From: Diacronema lutheri
Lineage: Eukaryota > Haptophyta > Pavlovophyceae > Pavlovales > Pavlovaceae
DNA: 64,000 nucleotides
Assembly: GCA_019448385.1 (NCBI GenBank)
Contig: JAGTXO010000066.1
Span: 56,521-120,520 of the forward strand
Direction: 5' to 3'
This document shows, one piece after another, positions 35,903 to 46,436 of the stretch; position 1 is the stretch's first letter, and every line of letters begins with the position of its first letter. The translations under genes were made by a program, and so were the position numbers. The notes below the pieces were generated by a model. It was not told the DNA's origin, ran no database searches, and was given only the letters and a program-made list of their open reading frames with translations.

Positions 35903-38600
35903 TCACCGCTCCTTGCGCGCGCGCTTGAGCGCGGCGAGCTGCCGCTCCTGCATCCGTACGCGCGCGTCGAGCAGTTGCGCCTGCTGCGAGAGCGACAAGA
36001 TCCGCTCGTCCGCGTAGTCCTGCAGCATCTCCTTGTGCGAGTGGCTCGTCTCGCCGCGCACCCACATGAGCGCGATGAGCACCCACAGCACAAGCGAGTT
36101 GAGCAGGATCGAGTAGGCCACTGCCAGCCCGCCAATCGACTGCACGTGCGCCTCCATGGCCGCCCACGGCGTCTCGACCGCCGCGTGCGGCCCGCACGCG
36201 TGCACGCCCGGCGTGCGCAGGAAAAGAAAATACCACGCGAGCGCGACGGCGAAGGTGGCGAAGAAGATGCGGAAGAAGAAGGCGCCCACGTCGTCCGCCG
36301 CCCAGGGGTCGGTGGGCTTGGCCATCATGTCGCGCAGCAGCCACTCGTCGAATTTAAACGTGGCGTAGAGCAGGAAGCGCCTGGAAGTAGATCAGGTTGA
36401 TCACCTTCTGCGCCGTCGGGAACGGCTCGCGCGACCACGGCCGGCCGGTGAGCAGTGGGAGCGCGTACCGCGCCGAGTAGGCGCGCGCGGCCGACACGGC
36501 CTTGTCGATCACGAACTCGACGGCGACGAATAGGAGGAGCATCGTGCCGATCTGGTTCTCCGCGCAGCCGAAGCGCGAGTTGTTCGGCTCGACCAGCGCG
36601 ACGGTGAAGGGCGCGCCGCCGCCCGGCCGCGCGAGCGCGAGCGCGCCGCGCGGCGTCGAATTTTGCCGCGCGAGCAGGATGCCGTACCCGGCCACGTTGA
36701 TCAGCAGGTTGAGGATCTTGCCGAGGTAGAGGCGGAAGACCTGCACGCGCAGCGTCGTCGTCGGGCTGTCCCACCGCTCGAAGCGCGTGACGACCATCGT
36801 GAGAATGGGGAGGATCGCATTGACCGTGGAGACGACGACGGGCACGCCCACGACTGCGAGGAGGGAAAGGCCGGCCGCCTGCGCCTCGAGGTAGCCGGAC
36901 AGGGCGAGCGCGTTCAGCTGGAGGCCGGTGATGCCCGCCCACGCGCCCACCGTGTACGCCATCGAGACGACGATGCCCAAAAAGCGGCGAGCGCGCAGCA
37001 CGTTGCGCTCGCCCGACGAGCGCGCCGCGATCCGCGCCGCGCGCTCGCCCTCGTCCACGAGCAGCCGCAGCCGGTCGGCGGTCGCGGCACGCGCCTCGCT
37101 CAGCGCGCTCGCCGACGCGACCTGCCGCGCCGAGCGGCCAGCGTTGCGGCCGGGCGGGCGGGCGTCACCGCCGGCGCGGCGCGGCGCGGCGCGGCGCGGC
37201 GCGGCGCGCGGAGGCGCGTGGGCGAGCACCTGCATGTCCCAGCCGTTGAGCACGGCACGCGCGAAGCGCATCTTGTCAGCGCCGAGGCCGTACACCTCGA
37301 CATACCTGCACGCGGCGCGCGAGGCCCGGGGGGGGGGGGGGGGGGGGGGGGGAAGGGGCGCACGCGGGGAAGGAGTGGGTGGAGGGGTGGATTTCAGCGG
37401 CAGCGGATCGGCGCGGCGCGGCGCGGCGAGCGCGCGCGTCCGCTCGCACGGCGGCGCCGGCGCGCCTCACTGCGCGGCTCTGCGCTCGGCGATGAACTTG
37501 CGCGCGGAGATGAGGACCTGCACGAGCAGCGAGACAGAGCAGCATGCCGTGTACAGTGCGCCATTCTTCGCCTCGAAGGAGGAGTACCACACCCACCAGA
37601 TCGGGCGGAAAAGAGCCGTTTCGAAGGGCGTCGCGCTCGCCGCGCCCGATAGCGCGTCGTACGCATGCCTGCGCGCGCGCGCGCGCGCCGCGCGGGCGCC
37701 GCGCGCGCGTGGGCCACGCTCCGAGCCCCGCGCTGCGCGCAGCGCCGCGGATGGGTTCGTTTCTCTGTTTTTTCTCCGCACATTATGAGGAGCGGCAGGT
37801 AGATGAGCAGCTGCACCGACGCGTTGAGCGTGAGCCACGCGCAGAAGGAGAAGTACACGGCCATCGAGGCGCCGTACCGCGTCGAGAGGCGAGCAACGCT
37901 GCGCAAGATGGGAAGTCGGCGGAGGGCGCGCGCCTCGAGCGCGCGCAGGCGCTGGCGCATTCGCCTGCCAAGCTGCGGGAGGGAGGGAGAACGGGGGCGA
38001 ACGCGCGGCGAGGGAATGGCGCGGCGCGTGGGCTCGCGGCGGAGGCGCCGATGGGCGCGCGCACGCGCGCGACGGGCGAGGATTCAGCGGGTGACGCACG
38101 TGCGCCAAGCAGGCAAACAGCCCGCGCGCGCGCAGCTGCGAGTCAGCGTCGGCGACGATGTCGACATCCTCGTCGACCTCAACAAACTCGACGTCATCGT
38201 CCAGCCCACCGCCCGGCGGCAGCCCGCCACCGCCGCCGCGCTCGCGCAGCTTGGGCCGGCGTTCGAGCCGCGCGCGTTGCGCAAGCAGCTCCTCGACCTC
38301 GGCCTCAAGGCGTTCGTTCTCGGCGACGAGCGCGTCGTTGCGCTCGCGCATCCGCGCGAGCCTATCCCGCCCCGCGTCCACCTTGCCGCGCAACGCGCGC
38401 ACGTGCCCGAGCATCTCGCGCGCGTCGAACGCGCCGTCCGTCGCGCCCGGGCCGGGGCGCGCGCGCACGTCGTCCGTGCTCGCGCCGGAGGCGGCGGTGG
38501 AGCGACTGGCACTGCTAGTCGGGCGCGCGGGCGCGATGAAGGAGGTCAGACGCGCGCCCTCGTCGCCCCCCTCCTCGGGCGACCAGAACGCGCTCGACAT
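35903..38600 (-). CDS. TMC (transmembrane channel-like) family protein
   Basis: Exon pieces: 38600 to about 38120 (coiled-coil, acidic N-terminus; donor unresolved), 37964-37782, 37668-37471, 37305-37230, 37121 to about 36375, then the last segment to 35903. Phases agree at the internal junctions that I resolved. TMC features: RYGASMAVYFSFCAWLTLN and YLPLLIM in the first span region; AVLNGWDMQVASASALSEA; VVVSTVNAILPILTMVVTRFERWDSP; CAENQIGTMLLLFVAVEFVIDK; and KVINLIYFQ. The C-terminus has CGPHAAVETPW. TMC proteins form mechanosensitive channels. After KVINLIYFQ the frame breaks and the expected W-G-FF-P-LLP segment is absent before LLYATFKFDEWLLRD. No good intron explains this, so it is a deletion or an assembly error. 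Confidence 0.75.
37328..37352 (-). repeat. Poly-C (transcript strand) tract in a TMC intron
   Basis: Twenty-five G on the plus strand lie within the 37470-37306 intron, ending about 20 bases upstream of its CAG acceptor. They sit where a polypyrimidine tract is expected. Confidence 0.9.
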
Positions 38601-39261
<661 letters not shown>

Positions 39262-39797
39262 GCGCGCTCACCGCCCAATGCGGACGAAGAAACTCCGCCG
39301 GCAGAGCGAGCAGCGTGCGGCGGAGCGACGCCCTGGCCCCGGCCGGTCGCGCTCGCCGCCCCTCACTCATCGCCGTCGAAACACAAAACTCGGTGTATCT
39401 CTACACCCTCGGGAAAATCTCTGCTGGATCTGCGCCCCGGCTGCCTGCGCGTCGAATGGTCATGCAAACGGGCTGCGCCGAGGGCTGAAGCGCCCCTTGC
39501 CATTGGCCGAGGTGGTCACGACCGCCGCGTTGATCGCAGCGCTGATCGGAAGCCGGCCGCCGGATGCCGCGCCGGCTACGCTGCATTCGCCTCGTCAAAT
39601 TACTTTGACAGCGCTCCATTTTTTTTTTATTTTTCTTGGCTCTATGACTCTTATTAGTATTCAGGAGCTGTTGCATTTCTGTTTCTGTACCAAGGCTCCT
39701 CTTTGTGGAACTCGTGCTGGCGCAGTTTACCTCGATCCAGACGCGCGAGCCCGCGCACGCCGTCGACGAGTACGCCGTCGACGAAAGTTGATCAACC
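39262..39797. other. Intergenic region with an AT-rich pocket
   Basis: These 536 bp follow H4. Bases 39597-39720 are unusually T-rich for this DNA (TTTTTTTTTTATTTTTC) and end in GGCGCAG at about 39722. This could be a 5'-UTR intron of the HAD gene or the H4 terminator. No coding sequence. Confidence 0.45.
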
Positions 39798-40987
39798 ATG
39801 TCTCGGGTGCACGAGCCGATCAAGCTCGTCTTCCTTGACATCGACGGCGTGATTTGTTGCAACGCGTACGGCCGGCTCGAGGAGCCCAAGCTCGAACTTC
39901 TCAAGCACGTCTGCCAGCGCACCGGCGCCAAGGTGATCCTCTCGACCGACTGGCGGCGCGTGCCGCAGCTCAAGGCGCAGCTCATCTCGACGCTCAAGAC
40001 GTATGGGCTGCAGTGCATCGGCGCGACACCGTGCCGTCCCAACTGGCTGGCGGTCCGCCCCGAGGAGATCGTCGCGTGGATGAAGGGGTACGCCACCGCG
40101 CCCAACGCGGCCGACAAGCCGCCGATCGGCACGTGGGTCGCCGTCGACGACCGGCCGCTGCTGCAGGAGCAGGGCGGCGACGAGCTGCGCGGCCACTTTG
40201 TGCGCACCAAGCTCGCCGTCGGGCTCACCGAGCGGCTGGCGCAAAGAATGATTGACGTTCTGAACGGCGACCCGTCACAGGCCGACCCGGCGCCCACGCC
40301 GGTGCGCGCGCGCCGTGCGCCGGCGCGCGCCGTGCGCCTTCGCGCGCCGCCGCGCGCGTGCGCCCGGCACGCGAGCGCGCGCGCCTCGCCGCGCCTGCTC
40401 GCGCGGCCGCTCACCCGTGCGGCCTCCGCTTCGCGCGCCGCCGCTCGCAGCAGGCGCATGGCGCGTACGCGTCGCCGCACCTGGCGGCCGCCGACGCGTC
40501 CTCGTCGCCGTTCGGGACGCCAGCCTCCAAGCCGGCGCCGATCATCGCTGATTCGCGCCGCGCTGCGCTCGTGTACAGCTCAGCGGGCAGCTCGGGTTAC
40601 CAGACGCCGCCGCCTGTAGTGGCGCACGGGCCTGCGAGCTTTGCGCACGGCGCGCCTGCCGACGACGCCAAGGCGGCCGCCGTGCGCGCGTACGCCTCGG
40701 GGCGCGGCGTGCTCGCGCCCAAGCCCGTCGGCGCCATCCGCCGGCCAGCGGTTGGCGCGCCGCCGCGCTTCGCCGGTGCGGCTGGCCGTTCGCCCGCCCA
40801 CGTCGGCGGCCCGGCGGCTGGCTCGGCCCAATGGTGGAGTAGCCGCGGCGCGGCGGGCGTTTCGTCGGGCGCGGGCGGACCGACGGGCGCAGGCGCGGGC
40901 ACGGGCGCGGGCGTGTCGCCTGCGCGCGGCTCGCCCGCGTCCGTCTACGGCACGGCCGGCGCGCCACGCCCGCGCTTCGCACACTGA
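39798..40987 (+). CDS. HAD-superfamily protein (Swiss-army-knife RNA-repair type domain)
   Basis: Exons 39798-40301 and 40451-40987 sum to 346 codons plus stop, with a GTGCGC donor and CAG acceptor in phase 0. The N-terminal ~165 residues are a compact HAD domain: VFLDIDGVICC holds the nucleophile Asp and second Asp, ILSTDWRRV is motif II, and WVAVDDRPLL is the acidic motif IV. A short cap-less HAD of this form is found in HAD_SAK-type proteins, some of them polynucleotide phosphatases. The second exon encodes a Gly/Ala/Pro/Ser-rich disordered tail. Substrate unknown; nucleotide 3'-phosphate or small phosphoesters are possible. Confidence 0.72.
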
Positions 40988-41530
40988 CTGGGGGCCTTCC
41001 CGCGCGCGTGCGCTGTGCGCGCGCACGTGGCGTGCGCACGGCTCGTCGGCGGTCATAGGCGAGCCGCGAGCGCGCGCGCGGCTCGCTCGCTGGCGGACTC
41101 GTTGCGCACGCGCGCCCGCCGGCGCGAGCCACTCGGGCCCGTCGCGCCGAGGCGACAGCTCGCCGTCGGCCGGTGCCCTGGCGGGTCCTCTCGAGCGTCG
41201 CACGTTCAAAGTCGCGTGCTGGCGCCTGGATTGTCCTCCTCTCCTCAAGCCGTCGGTACGGTCATCGTGGACGCGCGAACTTGGCGTGTGGACGCCTGGA
41301 CGGTCATGGATCAGAATTTTCAGGATGCGGGAGACAACACGTTTGGCTCGGTGTCGGTGTGCACTCTCCAGGCAGCAGCGGCGGTCAGCCTTGCCTCTTC
41401 AAGAGCAAGCTGACGGTTGAAGACAGGCCATGAGAAAAGGGTGCAGCGTTGCGATCGGCGCCGGCGACCGCCTCCACGTGGGTGGTTGTCTAATTGAGTC
41501 AGAGAAGCGCCTTGTTGCGACGTCGCCAGC
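40988..41530. other. Intergenic region, nothing recognised
   Basis: This 543-bp stretch between the HAD and RAP-domain genes shows no conserved frame, RNA gene or repeat. It should hold the RAP gene promoter. Confidence 0.45.
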
Positions 41531-44371
41531 ATGGCCGCGGCGTGGCGGGCGATCCACCCGCACAAGCCGGCCGTAGCCGGCTTGCGCGGGTTGGGAGCTG
41601 TCACCTCGGCGCGCGTTCTTCGTGCGGGCAACGCGACGCTGACCACTGCCCTGCCCGCCCGCCGCCCGGCCGACGGCGAGCTCGAGGAGCGCGTCGCCGA
41701 GCTGCTGCGTGAGGCCGCCGGCGCCTCACCGCGCGTGGGCATGCTTGCGCGCCTCGCCGCGCAGGTCGCCCATGCGGGCGGCCGCGCGCCGGAGGCGTCA
41801 CAGCGCGCGCGCGCCGAGGCCGCGTGCGCCGCTGCCGCGCGCACCGCCGCGCCGCTCCTTCCGACGGCCGAGCCGAGCGACGCCGCCGCGACGGTGCTCG
41901 CGTGCGTCCGCTGCGCCGAGCTGCGCGCACGCGCGTTCGAGCCCGCCGCGCACGCGCTGTGCGCAGAGCGCGGCGTGGCCGCACTGCCGCCGCAGAACCT
42001 AGGAATACTCGCCAACGCGACCGCGCGCAATCTGCAGCTCATCCTCCGCGCGCGCGCCGCACGTCGCGACGGCGAGCCGCCCGACGGCGCCGGCCACGCC
42101 GCCGAACAGCCGGGCGCGCGTGCGGCGGAACGACTGCTCGGCTCGATCGGCGCGGAGCTCGTCGCGAACCACGATCGCTTTGCGCCCGCCGACGTGGCGC
42201 GCGTCGCGTGGGCGCTCGCGGCGACGCGCGCGGCGCTCGCGCGCCGCGCGCCGCCCGCGTCGCCGCACGACGAGGGCAACGCGCGCACCGGCGCGGGCGG
42301 CGCAGGTGGCTCGGCGCCCGCACCCGCGGCCGAGCAATCGGCGCACGCCGCGTTCTCCGCCGCGTTTGGCGCCGTGCGCGACGCGGTGCTCGCGCGCGCA
42401 CCGCTCTTCGCAGCGGACGCGCAAAGCCGCGCCAACGTCGCCTGGGCACTCGTCACCGCCGACGAGGCCGGCGGCGCGCGCGCGGCCGCCGCGCTCGACG
42501 CGCTCGCCGAGGCGACGACGGCGGTGCTCGAGGGTACGGAGCGCGGGTCGGCGCGCGCTGCCGGCGCGCTCGCGCACCCCGACGACGATGCGCCCTTCGC
42601 CCCGACGGTTACCCCGACGGTGTCGGTGGCGTCAGGGCAGCCGGTCGCACGCGCGCTCGGTCCGGACGGCGACGTAAATGCACCGGTGCCGCTCATCTCG
42701 CTCGCGCAGCTCGCGTGGGCGTACGCGCAGCGGCCGGCACGGCGCGCGCCGCCGCGCACGCCAGACGCGCCGCCGCTCGCCGCCGCCGCCATTCACGTGC
42801 CGCCGGTGGTGCGCTCCGGCGCTTGCAGTCCGGCAGACCATCCGACGGAGCATCGGGCGCTCTTTCGAGCGATCGCGCGCGCGGCGGCGCGCACGCTCGC
42901 GCACGAGCCACTTACGCAGCCGCACAGCCTGTGCAACCTCGCGTGGGCGTACGCTGTCCGGGGCGAGCACGAGCCGGACCTCACCGCCGCCATCGTCGCG
43001 GCGCTGCGGAAACACGCGACGTGCGCGGCCGGCGATGGCGGCGGCGACGCCGGGAGCGCGTGGGCGCGCGGTCCGCTGCCCGGCTTTGGGCGCGCGGAGC
43101 AGGTGCAGCTGCACCAATGGGCACTCTCGCTTCAACTCGACAGCCACGCGTGCGCCGAGCCGCTGGACGGCGCCGACGCCACCGACGCCGGCGGGCGGGT
43201 GGGCGCATCCGCCACGCGCGGCGCGACCGGCGGCGGCAGCCCGGCCGATCTCCTTCCTGAGGGCCTGCGCGCTTCGTGGCTCGAGGCGGCGCACGCCAGC
43301 CACCGCGACGCGCGCGGCGCGATCGGTGTGGCGTCGCCCGTGCCGAGCCGCGCGCGGGACGAGCGTGGGTGGGGAGCGGTGGGCGGCGTGCCCGGCGCGG
43401 AGCCGTTGCCGCCCGGTGGCGCCGTGCCCACGCCCTTTGCCAAGCTGCCGCCGCAGCACCGCGGCCTCTCCGCGACGCTCAGCAGGCTCGGCGCGCCGCA
43501 CGTCAACGACGCCATTGTGCTCGGTTACAAAGTTGACATTCAAATGCTGCACTCGGCGGCGGCAGGCGCTGCGCCGGCCGACGGCAGCTGCGCTGACGGC
43601 ACGCCAGCGCCGTCGGCGGCGGCTGCGATGGTCCGCGCGCGCGAGGGCGTCGTGATCGATCTGACCGACGGCAGCCGTTACGAGCGCGGGAGCGGCGGCA
43701 GCGTGCTGCGCGCGGGCGTTCGAATGAGGCACCGTCACCTCGAGCGGAGTGGTTACGCCGTCATCACGCTGCCATATTGGGAGTGGCGTGCGCTACGCAC
43801 GATGCGCGCACGCGCCGAGCTGCTCAACGCGCACCTCGCGCGCGCGGGCGCAGCGTCACTCGCCTTCGATGTCGAGCGAGCCGTCGCGCGTGCAGACGAG
43901 GCCGCGCGCGCGCGCGGCGCCGACGGGCAGCGGAACGGTGGCGACGGCGGCGGTGGCGACGGCGGCGGCGGCGACGAGCGCGCGCCGCGGGCGGTGGACG
44001 ATGGGGCCGACGCCAGCAGCGCACTGCACACGCGCGCGCGCCACGCCGCGCCGCGCGCGTCGCTCGCGCGCTTCGACGCCTCGGCGGCGCGAGAGCGCGG
44101 CGTGTGGACGGGCCACGGAACGCACACGCCGCGCGTGTGGGACGCGCGCGCCGTGCAGGCGCGCGAGCGCGCCGCGGCAGGCCTGACGCGAAGTGCCGCT
44201 GCGCATGCACGTGCGGCACCGGCTGTGGACACGGACGACACGGGCGCGGGCATTCGCAGGCGGCCAAAAGTGGGTGGCGACCGACGCGGCAGCAAAGTTG
44301 GGAAGGCACCCGCGGGTCGGCCGGCCGGCAGCGCGCGCGGGCGCCGCGAGGTGCGCGGCCGGCGCTGGTAG
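41531..44371 (+). CDS. RAP-domain organellar RNA-binding protein
   Basis: A single frame encodes 946 residues. The N-terminal two thirds are alpha-helical repeats in the style of FASTK/OPR proteins: repeated NVAWALV, QLAWAYA and NLAWAYAVRGEH blocks mark helix pairs. A RAP domain lies near residues 700-780: NDAIVLGYKVDIQML, VVIDLTDGSRYE, RHRHLERSGYAVITLPYWEWRAL. RAP proteins bind organelle transcripts and govern their stability, splicing or translation in mitochondria or plastids. The N-terminus (MAAAWRAIHPHKPAV, basic) may target an organelle. The C-terminal ~150 residues are Arg/Gly/Ala-rich. Pieces of low-complexity loops inside the repeats could be short in-frame introns. Confidence 0.78.
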   Translation: MAAAWRAIHPHKPAVAGLRGLGAVTSARVLRAGNATLTTALPARRPADGELEERVAELLREAAGASPRVGMLARLAAQVAHAGGRAPEASQRARAEAACAAAARTAAPLLPTAEPSDAAATVLACVRCAELRARAFEPAAHALCAERGVAALPPQNLGILANATARNLQLILRARAARRDGEPPDGAGHAAEQPGARAAERLLGSIGAELVANHDRFAPADVARVAWALAATRAALARRAPPASPHDEGNARTGAGGAGGSAPAPAAEQSAHAAFSAAFGAVRDAVLARAPLFAADAQSRANVAWALVTADEAGGARAAAALDALAEATTAVLEGTERGSARAAGALAHPDDDAPFAPTVTPTVSVASGQPVARALGPDGDVNAPVPLISLAQLAWAYAQRPARRAPPRTPDAPPLAAAAIHVPPVVRSGACSPADHPTEHRALFRAIARAAARTLAHEPLTQPHSLCNLAWAYAVRGEHEPDLTAAIVAALRKHATCAAGDGGGDAGSAWARGPLPGFGRAEQVQLHQWALSLQLDSHACAEPLDGADATDAGGRVGASATRGATGGGSPADLLPEGLRASWLEAAHASHRDARGAIGVASPVPSRARDERGWGAVGGVPGAEPLPPGGAVPTPFAKLPPQHRGLSATLSRLGAPHVNDAIVLGYKVDIQMLHSAAAGAAPADGSCADGTPAPSAAAAMVRAREGVVIDLTDGSRYERGSGGSVLRAGVRMRHRHLERSGYAVITLPYWEWRALRTMRARAELLNAHLARAGAASLAFDVERAVARADEAARARGADGQRNGGDGGGGDGGGGDERAPRAVDDGADASSALHTRARHAAPRASLARFDASAARERGVWTGHGTHTPRVWDARAVQARERAAAGLTRSAAAHARAAPAVDTDDTGAGIRRRPKVGGDRRGSKVGKAPAGRPAGSARGRREVRGRRW

Positions 44372-44389
44372 CAGCCTCGCGAGGGAGAA

Positions 44390-44409
44390 GGGGGGGGGGG
44401 GGGGGGGGG
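44390..44409. repeat. Run of 20 G
   Basis: A 20-base G run lies between the convergent stop codons of the RAP gene and the multi-pass membrane gene. Confidence 0.95.
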
Positions 44410-44493
44410 CGGGGTTTTGATTGGCTATATAGCATATACGTTTGCATCAGCGCGCCGAAACTCAGAACGTCAGCGTGTTCGCCTGAGCAACGG

Positions 44494-44811
44494 TCAGACC
44501 AAGGCGAGCGCAGGCAAAGACATGGGGGCCACGGCGACCCGCCGCGCCGCGCCCGTGCACAGCGCGGCGAGGCGGCTCCACGTGGGCGGCAGCGCACAGC
44601 CGAGGCGTCGAAGCGGAGCCGATACGATCGCGGTGCTGGCCGCGCTGGCCGCGCCGGAAGCGTCCTGCGCGCCGGCGAGCGCGGTGGTGAGCGCGTTCGC
44701 AGCCGCCGCGCCGTGCGCGCCGGCGAAGGCGAGCGCGTCATCGCGCGAGAGGGGTGCGAGCCAGGCAGCCATGCTGAGCTTGTCTTCCGCGCCCGGCAGC
44801 ACCGCCATCCT

Positions 44812-44849
<38 letters not shown>

Positions 44850-46421
44850 CGCACGGGGCGAGCGCGCGGGCGCGCGGGCGCGCGGCCTCGTATCAAAAAA
44901 CGGCGCGGCCTCGTTTCCCAAAACGGCGGCAGGGGCATGACAACGCCGAAGGGGTGGCGCGGCACGGGGTGGGCACACACGCCGCGCGCGTAGGGGCGCG
45001 GCGCACCAGAACGCGCGCTCGCCGATTGCCCGCTCCGTCGGCGAGCAGCGCAGCAGCGCGAGCGCGGCGCGGCAGACGGCAGCGCATGCGTGCGCCGACC
45101 CAAGCCACGCGCGGCCGCACGCCTCATTCGCGCGGGCCGCCGCGCGCGCGGCGCGGGGCAGCGCAGCGGCGCAGCCGCCGCGGCGTCCGCCTTCGGCCGC
45201 CGCCGCAGTGTGCGCAGGATGCGCGCCCGCCGTCCGCCGCGGATCGAACGGATCGGGCGCAAGACCCGCCCAGCGCGCCAGCCATGCAATGTCTTCCCGC
45301 CAAGACGAGGCGTCGCCCCGCTCGCCGAAGCGCGCGCCGCGCCACTCGGCCGCCGCACCGCTCGTGACGTCCACAGGGCCGCCGCCAACGTCGCGCGTTC
45401 CGCCGTCCGACGCCGGAGCGCCGTTGACCGCCGCGAGCGCCACATCTGTAACGCAGCGCGCGCCGGCCATATCGCCGCCGCCACAGTCGCCGCCGCCGTC
45501 GCCGCCGTCGCCGGTGAGCCCCGTCCCGCCGCGCGTGTCGGCGGTGCGGCCGCCGACGCCACCGAGCAGGAAGCCGTGCGCGACGGTGATAAAGAGCCGG
45601 AACGGGCGCGCGAGGTCGCTGAGCGGCGCGGGCGCGCGCTCAATCGCGTGAAGGAGCGGCAGGTGAACGCCCCAATAGACCGGCGGCACAACGACGTACA
45701 CGGAGAGCTTGAAGAGCGAGTAGCAGCCGGCGGCGGCGAGCGCGCGGAGCGGCACCGTCGGTACGTGCTCGAGCAGGCAGACGAGCAGCAGCCTCGAGAG
45801 AGTTCCACCGCCAAATGGCACGACGTAGTTTGCCGGCTGAATTGCGACGAGCACCGCCGACAGGATCGCGGGCCGCGCGCGCAGCCGAACGAGGAGCGCG
45901 ACGACGGCCGAGCCGGCGCGGCGTAAGAGCGGGCGAAGCACCAGAACGTACAAAGCGGCGAGCGCAGAGGTGCCGAGCAGCCCGCGCAGCGCGAGCAGCG
46001 CGACGCGCCGGCGCGCCGTTTTGTGCGCCGCTGCAGCTGCCACCGCGACGGCCGCCGCATCTGCCGCCGCCGCCGGCTCGGCTGTGCCACCGTCCGATTT
46101 GGCCGCTGCGTCCGCGCGCTCGAGCGTGCAGCGGAGCTGGCGCGTGCCCACGCGAAGGAGGACGAGCGCGATCAACGCGGCAAAAATCGCCTCGACGACG
46201 TCGAAGGCGCGCGGCAGCGCGAGTGCGCCACGCGCCGCGCCCGGGTCGGCGGCCGCGCAGAGCGGGCCCGCGGCGAGCGCCACGAAGAGCGTGTAGAGCG
46301 TTTGCTTGGCTAGGCCGAGCGTAAAGTCGCCGACAATCACCGCGGGCAACAGCACGCGCAGCGACAGGTACGCCTCGCCGCGGACGACGACCAGGCCGAT
46401 CCCGCCTGTCACCTCCCCCAT
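44494..46421 (-). CDS. Multi-pass membrane protein of unknown family
   Basis: Exons 46421-45007 and 44809-44494 sum to 576 codons plus stop, with donor TG|GTGCGC and an acceptor directly after 34-35 C. The start MGEVTGGIGLVVVRGEAYL faces the divergent DUF3326 gene. Hydrophobic helices include LSLRVLLPAVIVGDFTLGL, TLYTLFVALAAGPLC, VVEAIFAALIALVLL, ALLALRGLLGTSALAALYVLVL, ILSAVLVAIQPANYV, LSRLLLVCLLEHV and LFKLSVYVVVPPVYWGVHLPLL. At least six spans. The tail after GGVGG is Gly/Asp-rich and soluble. No family recognised. A decayed copy of the first ~300 residues lies at 51603-52260, with its divergent partner also copied. Confidence 0.65.
44812..44846 (-). repeat. 35-base poly-C tract abutting a 3' splice site
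   Basis: Thirty-five G on the plus strand are 35 C on the transcript. They are followed at once by the AG that ends the intron of the multi-pass membrane gene. They form the entire polypyrimidine tract. Confidence 0.9.
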
Positions 46422-46436
46422 TTTGGGCGCGAGCTC
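46422..46436. promoter_or_regulatory. 15-bp gap between divergent start codons
   Basis: Only 15 bases separate the start codons of the membrane gene (minus) and the DUF3326 gene (plus). Their 5' leaders and core promoters must therefore lie within each other's transcribed sequence, unless one start is further downstream. The same head-to-head layout is visible in the decayed copy near 52246. Confidence 0.6.

Noticed and set aside
43824-44490. Extension of the membrane gene's minus frame through the poly-C tract and antisense to the RAP gene
   Set aside because: A phase-consistent intron (45006-44810) leads to a better last exon ending at 44494; the extension is Pro/Arg low complexity.
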